Shown here: positions 30,601 to 45,155 of the stretch, in pieces
How the letters are laid out: each line of letters starts with the position of its first letter
How positions within the stretch are numbered: position 1 is the first letter of the stretch
From: Siphonodentalium dalli
Lineage: Eukaryota > Mollusca > Scaphopoda > Gadilida > Siphonodentaliidae
DNA length: 64,000 nt
NCBI GenBank assembly: GCA_032622095.1
Contig: CP136069.1
Span: 106,856,278 to 106,920,277 of the forward strand
Direction: 5' to 3'
Notes under the pieces: model-generated
What the model was told of the DNA's origin: nothing
What the model saw: only the letters and a program-made list of their open reading frames with translations
Database searches by the model: none
Position numbers and translations under genes: made by a program

Positions 30601-32228
30601 GGTATCCCCACCACATACATATATAGGTATCACCACCACATACATATATAGGTATCACCACCATACACATATATAGGTATCCCCACCACATACATCTATA
30701 TGTATCCCAACCACACACATCTATATGTATCCCAACCACACGCATCTATAGGTATCCCCACCACACACATATATAGGTATCCCAACCACACGCATCTATA
30801 GGTATCCCCACCACACACATATATAGGTATCCCCACCACACACATCTATATGTATCCCCACCACACACATCTATAGGTATCCCCACCACACACATCTATA
30901 GGTATCCCCACCATACACATCAATATGTATCACCGCCACACACATATATAGGTATCCCCACCACATACATCTATAGGTATCCCCACCATACACATATATA
31001 GGTATCCCCAACAAACACATCTATATGTATAACCGCCACACTCATATATAGGTATCCCCACCACATACATCTATAGGAATCACCACCACATACATATATA
31101 GGTATCCCCACAACATAAATCTATAGGTATCCCCACCACACACATCAATATGTATCACCACCACATACATATATAGGTATCCCCACCACACACATATATA
31201 GGTATCCCCACCACATACATATATAGGTATCCCCACCACACACATATATGTATCCTCACCACACACATATATAGGTATCCTCACCACACACATATATAGG
31301 TCTCCCCGCCACATACATCTATAGGTATCACCACCACATACATCTATAGTTATCACCACCACATACATCTATAGGTATCCCCACCACATACATCTATAGG
31401 TATCCCCACCACATACATCTATATGTATCCCCGCCACACACATCTATAGGTATCCTCACCATACACATATATAGGTATCCCCACCATACACATCTATAGG
31501 TATCCCCGCCACACACATTTATAGGTATCCCCACCACATACATATATAGGTATCCCCACCATACACATATATAGGTATCCCCACCACATACATATATAGG
31601 TATCACCACCACACACATATAAATATCCCCGCCACATACATATAGGTATCCCCACCACACACATATAGGTATCCCCACCACACACATCTATAGGTATCAC
31701 CACCACATACATATAGAGGTATGCCCAACACATACATATATAGGTATCCCCACCACATACATATATAGGTATCCCCACCACATACATATATAGTTATCCC
31801 CGCCACACACATATATAGGTATCCCCAGCACACACATATATAGGTATCCCCACCACATACATATATATGTATCACCATCACACACATATATAGGTATCCC
31901 CACCACATACATATATTGGTATCCCACCACATACATCTATAGGTATCCCCACCGCACACATATATCGGTATCCCCATCACATACATATATAGGTATCCCC
32001 ACCACATACATATATAGGTATCCCCACCGCATACATCTATATGTATCCCAACCACACAAATCTATATGTATCCCACCCCACACGCATCTATAGGTATCCC
32101 CACCACACACATATATAGGTATCCCCACCGTACACATCTATAGGTATCCCCACCACACACATATATAGGTATCCCCACCACACACATCTATATGTATCCC
32201 CACCACACACATCTATATGTATCCCCAC

Positions 32229-33519
32229 CACACACAGATATAGGTATCCCCACCATACACATCAATATGTATCACCGCCACACACATATATAGGTATCCC
32301 CACCACATACATCTATAGGTATCCCCAACATACACATATATAGGTATCCCCACCATACACATCTATATGTATAACCGCCACACTCATATATAGGTATCCC
32401 CACCACATACATCTATAGGTATCACCACCACATACATATATAGGTATCCCCACAACATAAATCTATAGGTATCCCCACCACACACATCAATATGTATCAC
32501 CACCACATACATATATAGGTATTCCCACCACACACATATATAGGTATCCCCACCACATACATATATAGGTATCCCCACCACACACATATAGATATCCTCA
32601 CCACACACATATATAGGTATCCTCACCACACACATATATAGGTCTCCCCGCCACATACATCTATAGGTATCACCACCACATACATCTATAGTTATCACCA
32701 CCACATACATCTATAGGTATCCCCACCACATACATCTATAGGTATCCCCACCACATACATCTATATGTATCCCCGCCACACACATCTATAGGTATCCTCA
32801 CCATACACATATATAGGTATCCCCACCATACACATCTATAGGTATCCCCGCCACACACATTTATAGGTATCCCCACCACATATATATATAGGTATCCCCA
32901 CCACACACATATATAGGTATCCCCACCACATACATATATAGGTATCACCACCACACACATATAAATATCCCCGCCACATACATATAGGTATCCCCACCAC
33001 ACACATATAGGTATCCCCACCACACACATCTATAGGTATCACCACCACATACATATAGAGGTATCCCCAACACATACATATATAGGTATCCCCACCACAT
33101 ACATATATAGGTATCCCCACCACATACATATATAGTTATCCCCGCCACACACATATATAGGTATCCCCAGCACACACATATATAGGTATCCCCACCACAT
33201 ACATATATATGTATCACCATCACACACATATATAGGTATCCCCACCACATACATATATTGGTATCCCACCACATACATCTATAGGTATCCCCACCGCACA
33301 CATATATCGGTATCCCCATCACATACATATATAGGTATCCCCACCACATACATATAGAGGTATCCCCACCACATACATATATATGTATGCCCAACACACA
33401 TATATATAGGTATCCCCACCACATACATCTATAGGTATCCCCACCACATACATATATAGGTATCCCCACCACATACATCTGTAGGTATCCCCACCACATA
33501 CATATATAGGTATCCCCAC
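32229..33519 (+). repeat. 1,291-bp tandem duplication, copy 1
   Basis: Follows 33,520 to about 34,810 at a shift of 1,291 bp. Each copy begins at the CACAGATATAGGTAT monomer (about 32,231 and 33,522). It is followed by the CATCAATATGTATCACCGCC and ATAACCGCCACACTC units. The S1 counterpart (about 16,210-17,500) has no second copy, so the duplication is specific to S2. Confidence 0.83.
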
Positions 33520-34810
33520 CACACACAGATATAGGTATCCCCACCATACACATCAATATGTATCACCGCCACACACATATATAGGTATCCCCACCACATA
33601 CATCTATAGGTATCCCCAACATACACATATATAGGTATCCCCACCATACACATCTATATGTATAACCGCCACACTCATATATAGGTATCCGCACCACATA
33701 CATCTATAGGTATCACCACCACATACATATATAGGTATCCCCACAACATAAATCTATAGGTATCCCCACCACACACATCAATATGTATCACCACCACATA
33801 CATATATAGGTATTCCCACCACACACATATATAGGTATCCCCACCACATACATATATAGGTATCCCCACCACACACATATAGATATCCTCACCACACACA
33901 TATATAGGTATCCTCACCACACACATATATAGGTCTCCCCGCCACATACATCTATAGGTATCACCACCACATACATCTATAGTTATCACCACCACATACA
34001 TCTATAGGTATCCCCACCACATACATCTATAGGTATCCCCACCACATACATCTATATGTATCCCCGCCACACACATCTATAGGTATCCTCACCATACACA
34101 TATATAGGTATCCCCACCATACACATCTATAGGTATCCCCGCCACACACATTTATAGGTATCCCCACCACATATATATATAGGTATCCCCACCACACACA
34201 TATATAGGTATCCCCACCACATACATATATAGGTATCACCACCACACACATATAAATATCCCCGCCACATACATATAGGTATCCCCACCACACACATATA
34301 GGTATCCCCACCACACACATCTATAGGTATCACCACCACATACATATAGAGGTATCCCCAACACATACATATATAGGTATCCCCACCACATACATATATA
34401 GGTATCCCCACCACATACATATATAGTTATCCCCGCCACACACATATATAGGTATCCCCAGCACACACATATATAGGTATCCCCACCACATACATATATA
34501 TGTATCACCATCACACACATATATAGGTATCCCCACCACATACATATATTGGTATCCCACCACATACATCTATAGGTATCCCCACCGCACACATATATCG
34601 GTATCCCCATCACATACATATATAGGTATCCCCACCACATACATATAGAGGTATCCCCACCACATACATATATATGTATGCCCAACACACATATATATAG
34701 GTATCCCCACCACATACATCTATAGGTATCCCCACCACATACATATATAGGTATCCCCACCACATACATCTGTAGGTATCCCCACCACATACATATATAG
34801 GTATCCCCGC
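33520..34810 (+). repeat. 1,291-bp tandem duplication, copy 2
   Basis: Second copy, with a private CCGCACCACATAC unit at about 33,690 where copy 1 has CCCCACCACATAC. Its right part merges into the 871-bp and 1,944-bp repeats. Confidence 0.82.
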
Positions 34811-37634
34811 CACATACATATATAGGTATCCCCACCACATACATATATAGGTATCCCCAACACATACATATATTGGTATCCCCACCACATACATCTATAG
34901 TTATCCCCACCACACACATCTATATGTATCACCACCACACACATCTATAGGTATCCCCACCACACACATATATAGGTATCCCCACCACACACATCTATAT
35001 GTATCCCCACCACACATATATAGGTATCCCCACCACATACTTCTGTAGGTATCCCCACCATACACATCTATAGGTATCCCACCATACACATCTATATGTA
35101 TAACCGCCACACTCATATATAGGTATCCCCACCACATACATATATAGGTATCACCACCACATACATATATAGGTATCCCCACCACATACATCTATAGGTA
35201 TCCCCACCACACACATCTATATGTATCACCACCACATACATATATAGGTATCCCCACCACATACATATATAGGTATCCCCACCACATACATATATAGTTA
35301 TCCCCGCCACACACATATATAGGTATCCCCAGCACACACATATATAGGTATCCCCACCACATACATATATATGTATCACCATCACACACATATATAGGTA
35401 TCCCCACCACATACATATATTGGTATCCCACCACATACATCTATAGGTATCCCCTCCGCACACATATATCGGTATCCCCATCACATACATATATAGGTAT
35501 CCCAACCACATACATATAGAGGTATCCCCACCACATACATATATATGTATGCCCAACACACATATATATAGGTATCCCCACCACATACATCTATAGGTAT
35601 CCCCACCACATACATATATAGGTATCCCCACCACATACATCTGTAGGTATCCCCACCACATACATATATAGGTATCCCCGCCACATACATATATAGGTAT
35701 CCCCACCACATACATATATAGGTATCCCCACCACATACATATATTGGTATCCCCACCACATACATCTATAGTTATCCCCACCACACACATCTATATGTAT
35801 CACCACCACACACATCTATAGGTATCCCCACCACACACATATATAGGTATCCCCACCACACACATCTATATGTATCCCCACCACACACATATATAGGTAT
35901 CCCCACCACATACTTCTATAGGTATCCCCACCATACACATCTATAGGTATCCCACCATACACATCTATATGTATAACCGACACACTCATATATAGGTATC
36001 CCCACCACATACATATATAGGTATCACCACCACATACATATATAGGTATCCCCACCACATAAATCTATAGGTATCCCCACCACACACATCTATATGTATC
36101 ACCACCACATACATATATAGGTATCCCCACCACATACATCTATATGTATCCCCGCCACACACATCTATAGGTATCCTCACCACACACATATATAGGTATC
36201 CCCACCACAAACATCTATAGGTATCCCCACCACACACATATATATGTATCCCCACCACATACATATATAGGTATCCCCACCACACACATATATAGGTATC
36301 CCCACCACATACATATATAGGTATCCCCACCACACACATATATAGGTATCCCCACCACACACATCTATATGTATCCCCACCACACACATATATAGGTATC
36401 CCCAGCACACACATATATAGGTATCCCCACCACATACATATATATGTATCACCATCACACACATATATAGGTATCCCCACCACATACATATATTGGTATC
36501 CCACCACATACATCTATAGGTATCCCCACCGCACACATATATCGGTATCCCCATCACATACATATATAGGTATCCCCACCACATACATATAGAGGTATCC
36601 CCACCACATACATATATATGTATGCCCAACACACATATATATAGGTATCCCCACCACATACATCTATAGGTATCCCCACCACATACATATATAGGTATCC
36701 CCACCACATACATCTGTAGGTATCCCCACCACATACATATATAGGTATCCCCGCCACATACATATATAGGTATCCCCACCACATACATATATAGGTATCC
36801 CCAACACATACATATATTGGTATCCCCACCACATACATCTATAGTTATCCCCACCACACACATCTATATGTATCACCACCACACACATCTATAGGTATCC
36901 CCACCACACACATATATAGGTATCCCCACCACACACATCTATATGTATCCCCACCACACATATATAGGTATCCCCACCACATACTTCTATAGGTATCCCC
37001 ACCATACACATCTATAGGTATCCCACCATACACATCTATATGTATAACCGCCACACTCATATATAGGTATCCCCACCACATACATATATAGGTATCACCA
37101 CCACATACATATATAGGTATCCCCACCACATAAATCTATAGGTATCCCCACCACACACATCTATATGTATCACCACCACATACATATATAGGTATCCCCA
37201 CCACATACATATATAGGTATCCCCACCACATACATATATAGTTATCCCCGCCACACACATATATAGGTATCCCCAGCACACACATATATAGGTATCCCCA
37301 CCACATACATATATATGTATCACCATCACACACATATATAGGTATCCCCACCACATACATATATTGGTATCCCACCACATACATCTATAGGTATCCCCAC
37401 CGCACACATATATCGGTATCCCCATCACATACATATATAGGTATCCCCACCACATACATATAGAGGTATCCCCACCACATACATATATATGTATGCCCAA
37501 CACACATATATATAGGTATCCCCACCACATACATCTATAGGTATCCCCACCACATACATATATAGGTATCCCCACCACATACATCTGTAGGTATCCCCAC
37601 CACATACATATATAGGTATCCCCGCCACATACAT
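34441..37634 (+). repeat. Nested 871-bp and 1,944-bp duplications
   Basis: Landmarks such as ATAGAGGTATCCCC, ATATATGTATGCCCAAC and CATCTGTAGG recur about 871 bp apart, then 1,073, then 871. Recurrence positions of one block are about 34,610, 35,481, 36,554 and 37,425. Two 871-bp pairs thus sit inside a 1,944-bp repeat. The 1,944-bp match covers about 34,441-35,690 against 36,385-37,634. This is a two-step amplification of a short S2 interval that is single in S1 (about 17,300). Confidence 0.82.
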
Positions 37635-40600
37635 CTATAGGTATCCCCACCACATACATATATAGGTATCCCCACCACATACATATATTGGTATCCCCAC
37701 CACATACATCTATAGGTATCCCCACCACATACATATATTGGTATCCCCACCACATACATCTATAGTTATCCCCACCACACACATCTATAGGTATCCCCAC
37801 CACACACATCTATATGTATCCCCACCACACACATATATAGGTATCCCCACCACATACTTCTATAGGTATCCCCACCATACACATCTATAGGTATACCACC
37901 ATACACATCTATATGTATAACCGCCACACTCATATATAGGTATCCCCACCACATACATATATAGGTATCACCACCACATACATATATAGGTATCCCCACC
38001 ACATAAATCTATAGGTATCCCCACCACACACATCTATATGTATCACCACCACATACATATATAGGTATCCCCACCACACACATATATAGGTATCCCCACC
38101 ACATACATATATAGGTATCCCAACCACACACATATAGGTATCCTCACCACACACATATATAGGTATCCTCACCACACACATATATAGGTATCCCCGCCAC
38201 ATACATCTATAGGTATCACCACCACATACATCTATAGTTAACACCACCACATACATCTATAGGTATCCCCACCACATACATCTATAGGTATCCCCACCAC
38301 ATACATCTATATGTATCCCCGCCACACACATCTATAGGTATCCTCACCACACACATATATAGGTATCCCCACCACAAACATCTATAGGTATCCCCACCAC
38401 ACACATATATATGTATCCCCACCACATACATATATAGGTATCCCCACCACACACATATATAGGTATCCCCACCACATACATATATAGGTATCCCCACCAC
38501 ACACATATATAGGTATCCCCACCACACACATCTATATGTATCCCCACCACACACATATATAGGTATCCCCACCACACACATCTATATGTATCCCCACCAC
38601 ACACATATATAGGTATTCCCACCACACACATCTATATGTATCCCCACCACACACATATATAGGTATCACCACCACATACATATATAGGTATCCCCGCCAC
38701 ACACATATATAGGTATTCCCGCCACATACATATATAGGTATCCTCACCACACACATCTATAGGTATCCCCACCACATACATATATAGGTATCAGCACCAC
38801 ATCCATATATAGGTATCCCCACACACACATATATAGGTATCCCCGCCACATACATATATAGGTATCACCACCATACACATATATAGGTCTCCCCACCGCA
38901 TACATCTATATGTATCCCAACAACACACATCTATATGTATCCCAACCACACGCATCTATATGTATCCCCACCACACACATATATAGGTATCCCCACCATA
39001 CACATCTATAGGTATTCCCACCACACACATCTATATGTATCCCCACCACACACATCTATAGGTATCCCCACCACACACAGATATAGGTATCCCCACCATA
39101 CACATCAATATGTATCACCGACACACACACATTTAGGTATCCCCACCACATACATCTATAGGTATCCCCACCATACACATATATAGGTATCCCCACCATA
39201 CACATCTATATGTATAACCGCCACACTCATATATAGGTATCCCCACCACATACATCTATAGGTATCACCACCACATACATATATAGGTATCCCCACCACA
39301 TAAATCTATAGGTATCCCCGCCACACACATCTATAGGTATCCTCACCATACACATATATAGGTATCCCCACCATACACATTTATAGGTATCCCCGCCACA
39401 CACATTATAGGTATCCCAACCACATACATATATAGGTATCCCCACCACACACATATATAGGTATCCCCACCACATACATATATAGGTATCACCACCACAA
39501 ACATATAAATATCCCCGCCACATACATATAGGTATCCCCACCACACACATATAGGTATCCCCACCACACACATCTATAGGTATCACCACCACATACATAT
39601 AGAGGTATCCCCAACACATACATATATAGGTATCCCCACCACATACATATATAGGTATCCCCACCACATACATATATAGTTATCCCCGCCACACACATAT
39701 ATAGGTATCCCCAGCACACACATATATAGGTATCCCCACCACATACATATATATGTATCACCATCACACACATATATAGGTATCCCCACCACATACATAT
39801 ATTGGTATCCCACCACATACATCTATAGGTATCCCCAACGCACACATATATCGGTATCCCCATCACATACATATATAGGTATCCCCACCACATACATATA
39901 TAGGTATCCCCACCGCATACATCTATATGTATCCCAACCACACACATCTATATGTATCCCAACCACACGCATCTATAGGTATCCCACCACACACATATAT
40001 AGGTATCCCCACCATACACATCTATAGGTATCCCCACCACACACATATATAGGTATCCCCACCACACACATCTATATGTATCCCCACCACACACATCTAT
40101 AGGTATCCCCACCACACACAGATATAGGTATCCCCACCATACACATCAATATGTATCACCGCCACACACATATATAGGTATCCCCACCACATACATCTAT
40201 AGGTATCCCCACCATACACATATATAGGTATCCCCACCATACACATCTATATGTATAACCGCCACACTGATATATAGGTATCCCCACCACATACATCTAT
40301 AGGTATCACCACCACATAAATATATAGGTATCCCCACAACATAAATCTATAGGTATCCCCACCACACACATCAATATGTATCACCACCACATACATATAT
40401 AGGTATCCCCGCCACACACATATATAGGTATCCCCACCACATACATATATAGGTATCCCCACCACACACATATAGGTATCCTCACCACACACATATATAG
40501 GTATCCTCACCACACACATATATAGGTCTCCCCGCCACATACATCTATAGGTATCACCACCACATACATCTATAGTTATCACCACCACATACATCTATAG

Positions 40601-41285
40601 GTATCCCCACCACATACATCTATAGGTATCCCCACCACATACATCTATATGTATCCCCGCCACACACATCTATAGGTATCCTCACCATACACATATATAG
40701 GTATCCCCACCATACACATCTATAGGTATCCCCGCCACACACATTTATAGGTATCCCCACCACATACATATATAGGTATCCCCACCACACACATATATAG
40801 GTATCCCCACCACATACATATATAGGTATCACCACCACACACATATAAATATCCCCGCCACATACATATAGGTATCCCCACCACACACATATAGGTATCC
40901 CCACCACACACATCTATAGGTATCACCACCACATACATATTGAGGTATCCCCAACACATACATATATAGGTATCCCCACCACATACATATATAGGTATCC
41001 CCACCATATACATATATAGTTATCCCCGCCACACACATATATAGGTATCCCCAGCACACACATATATAGGTATCCCCACCACATACATATATATGTATCA
41101 CCATCACACACATATATAGGTATCCACACCACATACATATATTGGTATCCCACCACATACATCTATAGGTATCCCCACCGCACACATATATCGGTATCCC
41201 CATCACATACATATATAGGTATTCCCACCACATACATATATAGGTATCCCCACCACATACATATATATGTATGCCCAACACACAT
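37635..41285 (+). repeat. Right part of S2, matching 17,510-21,160
   Basis: Follows S1 at shift 20,125, becoming 20,124 after about 38,820. There a monomer reads CCCCACACACACATATAT with one base fewer. Private changes include CACCGACACACACACATTTAGG near 39,118. It stops in the unit after ATGCCCAACACACAT, which is followed at once by ATGTATCACCACC instead of ATATAGGTATCCC. Confidence 0.78.
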
Positions 41286-41300
41286 ATGTATCACCACCAC
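41270..41300. other. Junction between domain A and domain B
   Basis: The monomer after ATGCCCAACACACAT is truncated and fused to ATGTATCACCACC. Left of it the array uses domain A markers: GGTCTCCCCACCGC, ATAACCGCCACACTC, CAGATATAGG, CATATATCGG and CAGCACCACATCC. Right of it these are essentially gone. They are replaced by CAGATCTATAGG 27-mers, ATAAGTGTCCCCGCCAG, TTATACGTATCC, CGCCACCACAC and CAACACCACAC. This is a boundary between two separately homogenised subfamilies. Confidence 0.7.
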
Positions 41301-41829
41301 ACACATCTATAGGTATCCCCACCACACACATATATAGGTATCCCCACCACATACATCTATAGGTATCACCACCACACACATCTATATGTATCACCACCAC
41401 ATACATATATAGGTATCCCCACCACATACATATATAGGTATCCCCACGACATACATATATAGGTATCCCCACCACACACATATAGGTATCCTCACCACAC
41501 ACATATATAGGTATCCTCACCACACACATATATAGGTATCCCCGTCACATACATCTATAGGTATCACCACCACATACATCTATAGGTATCCACACCACAC
41601 ACATCTATAGGTATCCTCACCACATACATATATAGGTATCCCCGCCAAACACATATATAGGTATCCTCACCTCACACATCTATAGGTATCCCCACCACAC
41701 ACATATATAGGTATCGCCACCACACACATATATAGGTATCCCCACCACACACATCTATAGGTATCCCCACCACACACATATATAGGTATCCCCACCACAC
41801 ACATATATAGGTATCCCCACCACACACAT
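41286..41829 (+). repeat. Domain B, first segment
   Basis: Satellite monomers with mixed character. A 23-mer before CCTCACC at about 41,478 and the CCGTCACATAC unit near 41,543 recur in domain B at about 48,483 and 51,485. CGCCACCACAC appears at about 41,715. No gene or unique sequence is present. Confidence 0.7.
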
Positions 41830-44800
41830 CTATAGGTATCCCCACCAAACACATATATAGGTATCCCCACCACATACATATATAGGTATCCCCACCACAT
41901 ACATATATAGGTATCACCACCACATACATATATAGGTATACCACCACACACATATATAGGTATCCCCACCACACACATCTATAGGTATCCCCACCACACA
42001 CATCTATAGGTATACCCACTACATACATATATATGTATCCCCACCACATACATATATAGGTATCCCCGCCACATACATATATAGGTATCCCCACCACATA
42101 CATATATAGGTATCCCCACCACACACATATATAGGTATCCCCATCACACACATATATAGGTATCCCCACCACACACATATATATAGGTATCCCCGCCACA
42201 CACATATATAGGTATCCCCACCACATACATATTTAGGTCTCCCCACCACATACATCTATAGGTATCCCCACCACACACATCTATAGGTATCCCCACCACA
42301 CACATATATTGGTATCACCACCACATACATATATAGGTATCCCCGCCACACACATATATAGGTATCCCCGCCACATACATATATAGGTATCCCCACCACA
42401 CACATCTATAGGTATTCCCACCATATACATATATAGGTATCACCACCACACACATATATAGGTATCCCCACCACACACATATATAGGTATCCCTGCCACA
42501 TACATATATAGGTATCACCACCACACACATATATAGGTCTCCCAACCACATACATCTATAGGTATCCCCACCACACACATCTATATGTATCCCCACCACA
42601 CACAGATCTATAGGTATCCCCGCCACACACATATATAGGTATTCCCACAATACACATCTATAGTTATCCCCGCCACACACATATATAGGTATCCCCACCA
42701 CATACATCTATAGGTATCCCCACCACACACATATATAGGTATCAACACCACACACATATATAGGTATCACCACCACATACATCTATATGTATCCCCACCA
42801 CATACATATATAGGTATCTCCGCCACATACATATATAGGTATCCCCACCACATACATATATAGGTATCCCCACCACACACATATATAGGTATCCCCACCA
42901 CACACATATATAGGTATCCCCACCACACACATATATATAGGTATCCCCGCCACACACATATATAGGTATCCCCACCACATACATATATAGGTCTCCCCAC
43001 CACATACATCTATACGTATCCCCACCACACACATCTATAGGTATCCTCACCACATACATATATAGGTATCCCCGCCACAGACATATATAGGTATCCTCAC
43101 CACACACATCTATAGGTATCCCCACCACACACATATATAGGTATCGCCACCACACACATATATAGGTATCCCCACCACACACATCTATAGGTATCCCCAC
43201 CACACACATATATAGGTATCCCCACCACACACATATATAGGTATCCCCACCACACACATCTATAGGTATCCCCACCAAACACATATATAGGTATCCCCAC
43301 CACATACATATATAGGTATCCCCACCACATTCATATATAGGTATCACCTCCACATACATATATAGGTATCCTAACCACACACATCTATAGGTATCCCACC
43401 ACACACATATATATGTATCCCCACCACACACATCTATAGGTATCCCCACCACACACATCTATAGGTATCCCCACTACATACATATATATGTATCCCCACC
43501 ACATACATATATAGGTATCCCCGCCACATACATATATAGGTATCCCCACCACATACATATATAGGTATCCCCACCACACACATATATAGGTATCCCCACC
43601 ACACACATATATAGGTATCCCCACCACACACATATATATAGGTATCCCCGCCACTCACACATATAGGTCTCCCCACCACATACATATATAGGTCTCCCCA
43701 CCACATACATATATAGGTATCCGCACCACACACATCTATAGGTATCCCCACCACACACATATATTGGTATCACCACCACATATATATATAGGTATCCCCG
43801 CCACACACATATATATGTATCCCCGCCACACACATCTATATGTATCCCCACCACACACATCTATAGGTATCCCCACCATATACATATATAGGTATCACCA
43901 CCACACACATATAGGTATCACCACCACACACATATATAGGTCTCCCCACCACATACATCTATAGGTATCCCCACCACACACATCTATATGTATCCCCACC
44001 ACACACAGATCTATAGGTATCCCCACCACACACATATATAGATATTCCCACAATACACATCTATAGTTGTCCCCGCCACACACATATATAGGTATATCCA
44101 CCACATACATATATAGGTATCCCCACCACACACATATATAGGTATCCCCACCACATACATATATAGGTATCCCCACCACGCACATATAGGTATCCCCGCC
44201 ACATACATATAGGTATCCCCACCACACACATATAGGTATACCCTCCACACACATATATAGGTATCACCACCACATACATATATAGGTATCCCCAACACAT
44301 ACATATATAGGTATCCCCACCATATACTTATATAGGTATCCCCACCACATACATATATAGGTATCCCCACCACATACATCTATAGGTATCCCCACCACAA
44401 ACATATATAGGTATCCCCACCACATACATATATAGGTATCCCCACCACATACATATATAGCTATCCCCACCACATACATCTATAGGTATCACCGCCACAT
44501 ACATCTATAGGTATCCCCACCACATACGTATATAGGTATCCCCGCCACACACATATATAGGTATCCCCACCACACACATATATAGGTATCACCACCACAC
44601 ACATATATAGGTATCCCCGCCACATACATATGTAGGTATCCCCACCACATACATATATAGGTATCACCACCGCACACATATATAGGTATCCCCACCATAT
44701 ACATATATAGGTATCCCCATCACATACATTTATACGTATCCCCACCACACACATATACAGGTATCCCCAACCACGTACATATATAGGTATCCCCACCACA

Positions 44801-44940
44801 TACATATATAGGTATCCCCACCTCATACATCTATAAGTGTCCCCGCCAGACACATATATAGGTATCCTCACCACACACATCTATAGGTATCCCCACCACA
44901 CACATATATAGGTATCCCCACCACATACATATATAGGTAT
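41830..44940 (+). repeat. About 3,325-bp higher-order repeat, copy 1
   Basis: Follows 45,156 to about 48,225 at shift 3,326, then 3,325 after a one-base loss near 45,972 (TTCCCAAATAC against TTCCCACAATAC near 42,647). Landmarks are CAGATCTATAGG at about 42,603 and 43,997, the 27-mer ATATATATAGG units, CACCTCCACATAC and CCTAACCACAC. Near 44,765 there is an isolated one-base gain (CCCCAACCACG). Confidence 0.8.
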
Positions 44941-45155
44941 CACCACCGCACACATATATAGGTATCCCCACCATATACATATATAGGTATCCCCATCACA
45001 TACATTTATACGTATCCCCACCACACACATATACAGGTATCCCCACCACATACATATATAGGTATCCCCACCACATACATATATAGGTATCCCCACCTCA
45101 TAGATCTATAAGTGTCCCCGCCAGACACATATATAGGTATCCTCACCACACACAT
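44665..45155 (+). repeat. Local tandem duplication of about 276 bp
   Basis: The run CACCACCGCAC, CCATATAC, CCATCACATACATTTATACG, CATATACAGG, CCTCATACATCTATAAGTG, CCAGACAC occurs twice, starting at about 44,665 and 44,941. The second copy has ATAGATCTATAAG in place of ATACATCTATAAG. The duplication separates the two 3,325-bp copies and is not present after the second. Confidence 0.75.

Larger units (their letters stand above)
27459..41285 (+). repeat. Large segmental duplication, copy S2 (about 13.8 kb, expanded)
   Basis: Second copy of S1. The left part (27,459-33,500) is at shift 16,019 and the right part (37,535-41,285) at shift 20,125. The extra 4,106 bp lies in 33.5-37.6 kb and equals the sum of the local duplications there (1,291, 871 and 1,944 bp). 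The copy ends abruptly at about 41,285 where domain B begins. Confidence 0.82.
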
